64,000 bases of DNA, from positions 310,001-374,000 of the forward strand of contig CALARK010000020.1 in assembly GCA_937888595.1 (NCBI GenBank), read 5' to 3'. A program made the translations under genes and the position numbers. The DNA comes from an uncultured Sterolibacteriaceae bacterium (lineage in GTDB: Bacteria > Pseudomonadota > Gammaproteobacteria > Burkholderiales > Rhodocyclaceae). The notes beneath the pieces are model-generated. The model ran no database searches. It saw only the letters and a list, made by a program, of their open reading frames with translations, and was not told the origin of the DNA. Numbering within the stretch: position 1 is the stretch's first letter; every line of letters starts with the position of its first letter. Positions 1 through 6,784 of the stretch are shown piece after piece.

Positions 1-86
1 TGTAATACCAGGTCGTTCTCCAGCAGCGCCCGCCGGCTGTGCCAGCGAAGCTTCTCGGTGCGGATGCGCTGCGGTTCTTTCGTCAC
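1..86 (-). CDS. sdhE: SdhE (YgfY/DUF339) FAD assembly factor, N-terminal part
   Basis: Only the first 28 codons are in the window; the gene runs off the left edge. Reading the minus strand from a GTG at 84-86 gives a peptide with the R-x-K-L-R-W-x-S-R-R segment followed by a Leu-rich stretch (ALLEN-DLVL). This is typical of the N-terminus of SdhE, the small protein that promotes covalent FAD attachment to SdhA. The GTG directly follows the sdhB stop codon, and an AGAGGG-like ribosome site lies inside the end of sdhB, so translational coupling is likely. The position right after sdhB is the usual one in betaproteobacteria. The start codon is inferred; no ATG is available nearby. Confidence 0.72.
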   Translation of the reverse strand, partial: MTKEPQRIRTEKLRWHSRRALLENDLVL

Positions 87-803
87 CTAGATGGCCCTCT
101 TCACCATCATGTCCTTGATCTTGCCGATCGCCTTGGTGGGGTTGAGGCCCTTCGGGCAAACATCGACGCAATTCATGATGGTGTGGCAACGGAACAGGCG
201 ATAGGGATCCTCGAGGTTGTCGAGACGCTCGTTGGTGGCCTGGTCGCGCGTGTCTGCGATGAAGCGGTAGGCCGCAAGCAGGCCGGCCGGGCCGACGAAC
301 TTGTCAGGGTTCCACCAGAACGAGGGGCAGGAGGTCGAGCAGCAGGCGCACAGGATGCACTCGTAGAGGCCGTTGAGCTCCTCACGGTCCTCGGGCGACT
401 GCAGGCGCTCGCGCTCGGGCGGCGGATCGTTGTTGATCAGATAGGGCTTGATCGAGTGATACTGCTTGAAGAATTGCGTCATGTCGACGATCAGGTCGCG
501 GATGACGGGCAGGCCGGGCAACGGGCGCAGGACGATCGGCTTGCCGTCCGGGAAACTGCTGAGATCGGTCAGGCAGGCCAGGCCGTTGCGGCCGTTGATG
601 TTCAGCGCATCGGAACCGCAGACGCCTTCGCGGCAGGAGCGGCGGAAGGCGATCGAATCATCGACGGCCTTGAGCTTGACCAGCGCATCGAGCAGCTTGC
701 GGTCGGTGCTATCCACCTCGACCGCGACATCCTGCATGTAGGGCTTCTGGTCCTGATCCGGATCGTAGCGGTAGATCTTGAACTGGAGGGTTCTCGTAGT
801 CAT
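87..803 (-). CDS. sdhB: Succinate dehydrogenase iron-sulfur subunit
   Basis: 238 aa, the normal length for SdhB. It carries electrons from the FAD of SdhA to the membrane quinone through three Fe-S clusters. The 2Fe-2S site is visible at C57, C62 and C77 (SCREGVCG, GLAC). The 4Fe-4S and 3Fe-4S ligands lie in CILCACCSTSC (C149-C159) and in the C206/C212/C216 group ending DVCPKG. The ATG at 803 is preferred over an upstream one at 824: it has a GAGAGAG ribosome site, and the upstream start would lie inside sdhA. The sdhA stop is about 10 bases upstream and sdhE starts right after the stop, so this is one operon. Confidence 0.96.
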   Translation of the reverse strand: MTTRTLQFKIYRYDPDQDQKPYMQDVAVEVDSTDRKLLDALVKLKAVDDSIAFRRSCREGVCGSDALNINGRNGLACLTDLSSFPDGKPIVLRPLPGLPVIRDLIVDMTQFFKQYHSIKPYLINNDPPPERERLQSPEDREELNGLYECILCACCSTSCPSFWWNPDKFVGPAGLLAAYRFIADTRDQATNERLDNLEDPYRLFRCHTIMNCVDVCPKGLNPTKAIGKIKDMMVKRAI

Positions 804-813
804 CGTCGCTCTC

Positions 814-2607
814 TCAATAGGCACGCTTCTTCAGCGCGATGGTCTCGACTGTCATGGGCCGCAGGGTCACCGACTTGTAGTCGAGACGATTGCCTTCCTT
901 GTACCAAAGGGTGTGCTTGAGCCAGTTGGTGTCGTCGCGGCCGTTCGGCATCTCGGGCGTATCCGGCGCATCGTCGCGCACGTGGGCGCCGCGGCTTTCC
1001 TTGCGCGCCTCGGCCGACACCATCGTCGCGACGGCGACCTCGATCAGGTTGTCGAGTTCGAGTGCCTCGATGCGCGCGGTGTTGAACACCTTGGACTTGT
1101 CCTTGATCTCGGTACGCTGCACGTCCTGCTGGACTTCGAGAATCTTCTGCACCCCCTCCTTCAACAGGTCGTTGAAGCGGAACACGCCGGCATGCTTCTG
1201 CATGGTGCGGCGCATGGCCAGCTGCGTCTCGTGAACATTGGCGCCGTCCTTTTGGGTATTCAGGCGGTCGAGACGTGCCAGAGTGCGGTCGAATGCGTCG
1301 GCCGGCAGTTCCTTGTGGGGCTTCGGCTCCTTCTTGAGATTTTCGACGGCCGTCTCGCCGGCCGATTTGCCGAACACCAGCAGGTCGAGCAGCGAGTTGG
1401 TGCCGAGGCGGTTAGCGCCATGCACGGAGGCGCAGGCACATTCGCCGGCGGCATAGAAGCCCGGCACGATCTCGTTCTGGCTGCGCTTGCCCGGGACGAC
1501 GACCTGGCCGTGATAGTTGGTGGGAATGCCGCCCATCTGGTAGTGGCAGGTCGGCACGACAGGGATGGGCTCCTTCAGCGCATCCACGCCGGCGAACTGC
1601 ACGGCGATCTCGTGGATGCCCGGCAGCCGCTTCATGATGGTTTCAGGCGGCAGGTGCGTGATGTCGAGTAGGACGAAGTCCTTGTTTGGTCCGCAACCGC
1701 GCCCTTCGTTGATTTCGGTGACCATGGCACGCGACACGACGTCGCGCGAGGCGAGGTCCTTGGCGTTCGGCGCGTAGCGCTCCATGAAGCGTTCACCGGC
1801 GCTGTTGCGCAGGATGCCGCCTTCGCCGCGCACGCCTTCGGTGATCAGCACCCCTGCACCGGCCACGCCGGTCGGGTGGAACTGCCAGAACTCCATGTCC
1901 TCGAGCGGGATGCCCGCCCGGGCCGCCATGCCGACACCGTCACCGGTATTGATGAAGGCGTTGGTCGAGGAATAGTAGATGCGGCCGGCACCGCCAGTGG
2001 CGAAAATCGTCGCCTTGGCGTGGAAGGCGTAAATATCGCCGGTTTCCATTTCCATCGCGGTCACGCCGAGCACTTCGCCCTCTGCGTCGCGGATCAGGTC
2101 GAGCGCCATCCACTCGACGAAGAACTGCGTGTTGGCCTTGACGTTGCGCTGGTACATCGCATGCAGCATCGCGTGTCCGGTGCGGTCGGCGGCGGCGCAG
2201 GAGCGGCGCACCGGCTTTTCGCCGAAATTCGACATGTGGCCGCCGAAGGGCCGCTGGTAGATGCGGCCGTTGTCAAGCCGGTCGAAGGGCATGCCGTAGT
2301 GCTCGAGCTCGATGACGCACTCGTTGGCCTTGCGGCACATGAATTCGATCGCGTCCTGGTCGCCGAGCCAGTCCGACCCCTTGACGGTGTCGTACATGTG
2401 CCAGTGCCAGTGATCCTCTTCCGAGTTGCCAAGGCTGGCGGCCACGCCGCCCTGGGCGGCGACCGTATGCGATCGGGTCGGGAAGACCTTGGTCAGCACC
2501 GCGGTCTTGAGACCGGCTTCGGACAGCTGAATCGCAGCACGCAGACCGGCGCCACCGGCACCGACGATGACTGCATCGAATTTGCGGACAGTTACTTTTT
2601 GGCTCAT
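814..2607 (-). CDS. sdhA: Succinate dehydrogenase flavoprotein subunit
   Basis: 597 aa, full length. This is the catalytic subunit that oxidises succinate to fumarate at the cytoplasmic face of the membrane, feeding complex II. The N-terminal Rossmann motif GAGGAG is at residues 16-21. The covalent FAD site SHTVAAQGG is near residue 46. The conserved HPTG and the capping-domain segment ERFMERY with the following ASRDVVSRA are present, as is the C-terminal region typical of the proteobacterial enzyme. The start at 2607 (MSQKVT) is chosen because the longer reading runs into sdhD. sdhD ends 8 bases upstream. Confidence 0.97.
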   Translation of the reverse strand: MSQKVTVRKFDAVIVGAGGAGLRAAIQLSEAGLKTAVLTKVFPTRSHTVAAQGGVAASLGNSEEDHWHWHMYDTVKGSDWLGDQDAIEFMCRKANECVIELEHYGMPFDRLDNGRIYQRPFGGHMSNFGEKPVRRSCAAADRTGHAMLHAMYQRNVKANTQFFVEWMALDLIRDAEGEVLGVTAMEMETGDIYAFHAKATIFATGGAGRIYYSSTNAFINTGDGVGMAARAGIPLEDMEFWQFHPTGVAGAGVLITEGVRGEGGILRNSAGERFMERYAPNAKDLASRDVVSRAMVTEINEGRGCGPNKDFVLLDITHLPPETIMKRLPGIHEIAVQFAGVDALKEPIPVVPTCHYQMGGIPTNYHGQVVVPGKRSQNEIVPGFYAAGECACASVHGANRLGTNSLLDLLVFGKSAGETAVENLKKEPKPHKELPADAFDRTLARLDRLNTQKDGANVHETQLAMRRTMQKHAGVFRFNDLLKEGVQKILEVQQDVQRTEIKDKSKVFNTARIEALELDNLIEVAVATMVSAEARKESRGAHVRDDAPDTPEMPNGRDDTNWLKHTLWYKEGNRLDYKSVTLRPMTVETIALKKRAY

Positions 2608-2614
2608 GGCGTTC

Positions 2615-2962
2615 TCACAGCCTCCAGATAACCTGCGCGGCCCAACCGGCATAACCGATCAGGGCCAACAGTGTCAGCACATGCAGGACAAGCTTGATGC
2701 CGGCGGGCTGGACGTAATCCATCCAGATGTCACGAATGCCGACCCAGGCGTGCCAGCACAGGCTGACGATGAAAATGAATGTCAGGAAACGCATCGGGCC
2801 CGCCGCCATCAGGCTGCGCCAGCTGTCGTAGCTGTTGCCCATGCCTTGCAGCAGGGCGACGGACAACACCAGCGTATAGACGACCATCACCACGCCGGTA
2901 ATGCGCTGCGCGAGCCAGTCCTTGAGGCCGTAGTGGGCCCCGACGATTTTGCGGTTCACCAT
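2615..2962 (-). CDS. sdhD: Succinate dehydrogenase membrane anchor subunit
   Basis: 115 aa with three hydrophobic segments (about residues 19-40, 58-77 and 92-112). It is one of the two anchors holding heme b and the quinone site. The signature H71-A-W-V-G-I-R-D-I-W-x-D-Y, with the putative heme/quinone residues, is visible. The ATG at 2962 overlaps the sdhC stop by a few bases, so translation is coupled. Identity rests on the signature and on gene order. Confidence 0.93.
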   Translation of the reverse strand: MVNRKIVGAHYGLKDWLAQRITGVVMVVYTLVLSVALLQGMGNSYDSWRSLMAAGPMRFLTFIFIVSLCWHAWVGIRDIWMDYVQPAGIKLVLHVLTLLALIGYAGWAAQVIWRL

Positions 2963-3339
2963 AGTTTCGCTCCGAGAATCAGGGTAAGCGTCAGGCTGAC
3001 GACCAGCACGGCGATGGCGGAGTTGCGCGCCTGCGCCTTGGCGACACCGACATGGATGTCGATCAGCAGGATGCGGATGCCCATGAAGAAGTGGTGCAGG
3101 AAGGCCCACAGCAGGCCGATCAGCACCAGTTTGACGAACGGATGCGCAATGATCCCGCGCATGGCGTCCCAGCTGTCCGGAGAACGCAAGGAACTGTCGA
3201 GCAACCAGATCAGCACCGGGAGCATCAGGAACAATCCCAAGCCGCTGACACGATGCAGAATGGAGGCGATCGCCGCGATCGGCTGCCTGATCTGGAATAG
3301 ATTGAGATGCTTGGGACGTTTCTTGATCATTTCAGCCAT
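2956..3339 (-). CDS. sdhC: Succinate dehydrogenase cytochrome b556 subunit
   Basis: 127 aa with three membrane helices. The HRVSG motif (H29-R30), the quinone-site region of SdhC, and the later H82/H83 with G-I-R (candidate heme ligand) are present. A GGAGAC ribosome site lies 8 bases before the ATG. The gene starts only 30 bases after the GntR regulator's stop on the same strand, so the regulator is probably the first gene of the sdh transcript. Confidence 0.94.
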   Translation of the reverse strand: MAEMIKKRPKHLNLFQIRQPIAAIASILHRVSGLGLFLMLPVLIWLLDSSLRSPDSWDAMRGIIAHPFVKLVLIGLLWAFLHHFFMGIRILLIDIHVGVAKAQARNSAIAVLVVSLTLTLILGAKLW

Positions 3340-3369
3340 AGTCTTGTCTCCATGCTTGCAAACAGTCCT

Positions 3370-4128
3370 TCAACCCAACTCGTTGAGATAACAATGCTCC
3401 GCGGTCGAGTACAGGCCGCGACGCCACTCGACCGGACGGTCGCCGTAGGTAAAACTGATCCGCTCGACCGACAACAGGGGACTCCCCTCCGCCACGCGCA
3501 GCAATTCGGCACTGGCCCGATCGGCGGCGACGGCGCGCAGGCGCTCCTCGGCACGGATCATGCGCACGCCGAACTTCGCTTCAAACAGGCTGTACAGGGA
3601 AACCTGCGACTCTTTGAGCACTTCGAGCGTCAAACCGGAGAAAACCTCGCCCGGCAGATAGATTTCATCGACGACAACCGGCTTGTTCGAAAACTCCAGC
3701 AGGCGGCGCACGATGATGATCGGAGCCCCGAGTTGGAGACCGAGCACGCGCGCCGCTTCCGGACCGGCTTTCGCGCGCCAGCATTCCAGCGGGGTGCTTT
3801 TCGCCGGGCCGATCTCGCCGGCGAGGGGCGCAAGGCGGAGAAAGCGGAAGAACGCGCGCGGGTCGTCATGACTGGCGACATAGGTACCTTTGCCCTGGCG
3901 GCGGACCAGCAAATGCTCGGCCGCCATCTCGTCGATGGCCTTGCGCACTGTGCCCTGGCTGACGCTGAAGCGTGCCGCCAGTTCGTTTTCACTGGGAATC
4001 ACTTCGCCCGGACGCCACTCGCCGTTGTCGAGTGCCTGCAGTATGAGGCCCTTGATCTGGCGGTAGAGGGGACTGAACGTTGGGGATTCGGCAGAGGTCT
4101 GACGCATCATGGGAACGAATTGAACCAT
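3370..4128 (-). CDS. GntR-family (HutC subfamily) transcriptional regulator of the sdh/mdh region
   Basis: About 252 aa. An N-terminal winged helix-turn-helix (PLYRQIKGLI to GKGTYVA, residues about 20-80) is followed by a UTRA-type effector domain with an RRLL...VVVDEIYLP segment, as in HutC-like regulators. It sits between sdhC and mdh; this arrangement is common in betaproteobacteria, where the regulator is thought to control TCA genes. A palindrome just upstream (4154-4181) is a good candidate operator for autoregulation and for control of mdh. The start is uncertain: ATG at 4128, or the tandem ATGs at 4110/4107, none with a clear ribosome site. The ligand is unknown. Confidence 0.85.
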   Translation of the reverse strand: MVQFVPMMRQTSAESPTFSPLYRQIKGLILQALDNGEWRPGEVIPSENELAARFSVSQGTVRKAIDEMAAEHLLVRRQGKGTYVASHDDPRAFFRFLRLAPLAGEIGPAKSTPLECWRAKAGPEAARVLGLQLGAPIIIVRRLLEFSNKPVVVDEIYLPGEVFSGLTLEVLKESQVSLYSLFEAKFGVRMIRAEERLRAVAADRASAELLRVAEGSPLLSVERISFTYGDRPVEWRRGLYSTAEHCYLNELG

Positions 4129-4153
4129 AATTTTTTTAAAACGTCCATAGTCC

Positions 4154-4181
4154 ATCTTATGTCTTATACAAGATATAAGAT
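4154..4181. promoter_or_regulatory. Candidate GntR operator between the sdh and mdh arms
   Basis: ATCTTAT (4154-4160) and ATAAGAT (4175-4181) form outer arms. Nested inside is a perfect inverted repeat TCTTATA (4162-4168), spacer CAAGA, TATAAGA (4174-4180). The site abuts the -35 box of the mdh promoter and lies upstream of the gntR-sdh transcript, so one protein could control both directions. Assignment to the neighbouring GntR protein is inferred. Confidence 0.65.
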
Positions 4182-4186
4182 AGATA

Positions 4187-4216
4187 TTGACACAGCGCAA
4201 CAAACCCGCTTATGAT
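4187..4216 (+). promoter_or_regulatory. Sigma-70 promoter of the mdh operon
   Basis: TTGACA at 4187-4192, an 18-base spacer, then TATGAT at 4211-4216. This is a near-consensus promoter about 110 bases before the mdh ATG. The candidate GntR operator lies directly upstream of the -35 box. Confidence 0.7.
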
Positions 4217-4326
4217 TCCTTCGCCAGTTTTTATCCGGCCCGTATCATCAGGTCCGCTTCCCGGTTTCGAGGCAGCCCGCTCTTCGAGCCCCATTTTCAG
4301 CTACCCTTTTTGCAAGGAGTCTTCGC

Positions 4327-5316
4327 ATGGCCAAAGCCCCCGTTCGTGTCGCAGTGACCGGCGCCGCCGGACAAATCGGATACGCCCTCCTGTTCCGCAT
4401 CGCCAGTGGCGAGATGCTCGGCAAGGATCAACCCGTGATCCTTCAGATGCTTGAACTGCCGATGGAGAAAGCCCAGGCCGCACTCAAGGGCGTGATGATG
4501 GAACTCGAAGACTGCGCCTTCCCGCTGCTGGCCGACATGATCGGCACGGCTGATCCGAAAGTCGCCTTCAAGGATGCGCAGCAGGCCCTGCTGGTCGGCG
4601 CAAAGCCGCGCGGCCCGGGCATGGAGCGCAAGGACCTGCTGCTCGAGAACGCCAAGATCTTCACGGAACAAGGCAAGGCCATCGACGAAGTCGCCGCGCG
4701 CGATTTGAAACTCATCGTGGTCGGCAACCCGGCCAACACCAACGCGCTGATCACCATGAACACCGCGAAGAGCCTGCCGCAGTCGGCCTTCACCTCGATG
4801 ATGCGCCTCGACCACAACCGCGCCATCTCGCAGCTGGCCACGCGCACCCAATCCTCCGTCACCGACATCCAGAAGATGGTCGTCTGGGGCAACCACTCGC
4901 CGACGATGTATCCGGACATCCGCTTCGCCACCATCAACGGCAAAGCGGCACCGGGCCTCGTCAATGACGATGCCTGGTACAAGAATGAATACATCCCGAA
5001 AGTCGGCAAGCGCGGCGCCGCCATCATCGAAGCACGCGGCCTCTCCTCCGCCGCCTCCGCCGCCAACGCCGCGATCGACCACATGCGCGACTGGAACAAC
5101 GGCACCAACGGCGAGTGGGTCACCATGGGCGTGGTTTCCGACGGCTCCTATGGCATCCCCGAAGGCATGATCTACGGCATGCCCTGCACCTGCGCCAACG
5201 GCAAGTGGGAAGTCGTCAAGGGCCTGGAAATCGACGCTTTCTCGCGCGAGAAGATGGACTTCACGCTCAAGGAACTGACCGAAGAGCGTGACGGCGTCAA
5301 GCACCTGTTCGCCTAA
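4327..5316 (+). CDS. mdh: Malate dehydrogenase (NAD-dependent)
   Basis: 329 aa, typical of the long bacterial MDH type with the extended N-terminal loop. It interconverts malate and oxaloacetate in the TCA cycle. The nucleotide-binding motif TGAAGQIGYAL is near residue 11, NPANTNAL near 135, and the catalytic histidine in WGNHSP near 188. An AAGGAG ribosome site precedes the ATG. It is the first gene of a four-gene run (mdh, citE-like, DUF3617, acnB), divergent from gntR-sdh. Confidence 0.97.
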   Translation: MAKAPVRVAVTGAAGQIGYALLFRIASGEMLGKDQPVILQMLELPMEKAQAALKGVMMELEDCAFPLLADMIGTADPKVAFKDAQQALLVGAKPRGPGMERKDLLLENAKIFTEQGKAIDEVAARDLKLIVVGNPANTNALITMNTAKSLPQSAFTSMMRLDHNRAISQLATRTQSSVTDIQKMVVWGNHSPTMYPDIRFATINGKAAPGLVNDDAWYKNEYIPKVGKRGAAIIEARGLSSAASAANAAIDHMRDWNNGTNGEWVTMGVVSDGSYGIPEGMIYGMPCTCANGKWEVVKGLEIDAFSREKMDFTLKELTEERDGVKHLFA

Positions 5317-5319
5317 GTC

Positions 5320-6327
5320 GTGACCACGGCACTTCACCCATCGGAAGTGCTGTACGCAGGCGGCAAGCCGTTTCCCGCGCTCGCCGCCTGCGAGCATTAC
5401 GCCGGCTCGGAAAAGCTGCTGGCCAAATCCATTGCCCTGCAGAATCGACTCGGCCCGGTGTTCGACATCACGGCCGATTGCGAGGATGGCGCACCTGCGG
5501 GCGGCGAACAGGCGCACGCGACGCTCCTCGGCAGCCTCATCGCCGACGCGGAAAACCGGTACGGGCGCATCGGCGCCCGCATCCATGACGTACGCCATCC
5601 GGCCTGGCGCGAGGAACTGGCCGTGCTGCTCATGATGGCCGGCGAACAGCTGGCCTACCTGGTCCTGCCCAAGGCGGAAAGCGTCGCCGACGTGGAGGAG
5701 CAGATCGAATTCATGGACGAACTGCGGCTCGGCAACGGCATCGAGAACGAGATCCCGGTGCATGTGCTGATCGAGACGCCGGGTGCCCTGCGCGATGCCT
5801 GGCAGATCGCCGCCCTGCCGGAGGTCGAGTCGCTCGACTTCGGCCTGATGGATTACGTTTCCGCGCACCACGGTGCGATTCCGGCCAGCGCGATGCGCTC
5901 GCCGGGACAGTTCACGCATCCGCTGATCGTGCGCGCCAAGTGCGAAATCGCCGCCGCCGCGCTCGGTTGCGGCATCGTCCCGGCGCACAACGTCACGACC
6001 GAATTCCGCGACCTGTCGGTCGTTGCAAACGATGCCCGCCGCGCCCGCGAGGAATTCGGTTTCCTGCGCATGTGGAGCATCCACCCGGACCAGATCGAGC
6101 CGATCGTCGCCGCGATGCGCCCGGATTTCGCCGAAGTCGATGCCGCAGCCGGCATCCTCCTGGCCGCCGCCGATGCCCACTGGGGTCCGATCCAGATCGA
6201 CGGCCGGCTGCACGACCGCGCTTCCTACCGCTATTACTGGGAGCTGCTGCAGCGGGCCCGTCTCACCGGCGCCGACTTTCCGGCCGCCGCCCTCGAACGT
6301 TTTTTTCCTGAAGGAGAGTCATCATGA
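5320..6327 (+). CDS. CitE-like HpcH/HpaI aldolase/citrate lyase family protein
   Basis: 335 aa, GTG start three bases after the mdh stop. It carries the family's TIM-barrel features: DCEDGA near residue 52 (metal/acidic site), an ETPG segment near 150 and SIHPDQI near 245. Family members cleave or condense CoA esters of citrate-, malate- or methylmalate-like acids. The position between mdh and acnB suggests a TCA or glyoxylate side role such as malyl- or citramalyl-CoA chemistry, but the substrate cannot be read from the sequence. The stop overlaps the next ATG (ATGA). Confidence 0.85.
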   Translation: MTTALHPSEVLYAGGKPFPALAACEHYAGSEKLLAKSIALQNRLGPVFDITADCEDGAPAGGEQAHATLLGSLIADAENRYGRIGARIHDVRHPAWREELAVLLMMAGEQLAYLVLPKAESVADVEEQIEFMDELRLGNGIENEIPVHVLIETPGALRDAWQIAALPEVESLDFGLMDYVSAHHGAIPASAMRSPGQFTHPLIVRAKCEIAAAALGCGIVPAHNVTTEFRDLSVVANDARRAREEFGFLRMWSIHPDQIEPIVAAMRPDFAEVDAAAGILLAAADAHWGPIQIDGRLHDRASYRYYWELLQRARLTGADFPAAALERFFPEGESS

Positions 6328-6752
6328 CACGCATGCTCGCCACAGCCGTCACGTTCGCCACCATCGCCCTGACCTCGTTCGCCCCCCTCGCCCATGCGCA
6401 GGAAATGAAGCCGGGCCTCTGGGAAGTCACCACCTCGATGAAGATGATGGGCATGCAGATGCCCGGCGGAAAGTTCACCCACTGCTATACGGCCAAGGAC
6501 GTCGCCGAGGGCAAGCAGTACCAGGGCGACGGTCAGAACCCCTGCAAGATCACCAACATGAAGGCCTCCGGCGGCAATATCAGCTATGACATGAACTGCA
6601 CGATGGAGGGCGGCAAGATGACCGGCTCCGTCAAGGGCAAGATGTCCGGAACCGCCTACACCTTCGAACAGAAAATGCGCATGACGCCCGACCAGGGCAT
6701 GGGTGACATGCACTCCACGATCCAGGGTCGCCGCCTCGGCGACTGCAAGTGA
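6324..6752 (+). CDS. DUF3617 family secreted protein
   Basis: 142 aa with a cleavable signal peptide (hydrophobic stretch to AHA-Q near residue 25). The following KPGLWEV segment, two cysteines and a Met/Gly-rich body are typical of DUF3617 periplasmic proteins of unknown function. An AAGGAG ribosome site sits at the end of the citE-like gene and the start overlaps that gene's stop, so it belongs to the operon. No catalytic motif is visible. Confidence 0.82.
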   Translation: MTRMLATAVTFATIALTSFAPLAHAQEMKPGLWEVTTSMKMMGMQMPGGKFTHCYTAKDVAEGKQYQGDGQNPCKITNMKASGGNISYDMNCTMEGGKMTGSVKGKMSGTAYTFEQKMRMTPDQGMGDMHSTIQGRRLGDCK

Positions 6753-6784
6753 TACACGCAATCCCCGACAGAAAGGAAAACCAC

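Noticed and set aside
4297..6213. A 638-codon open frame on the minus strand across mdh and the citE-like gene
   Set aside because: It is antisense to two well-supported genes and has the Arg/Gly/His-rich makeup of shadow frames in GC-rich DNA.
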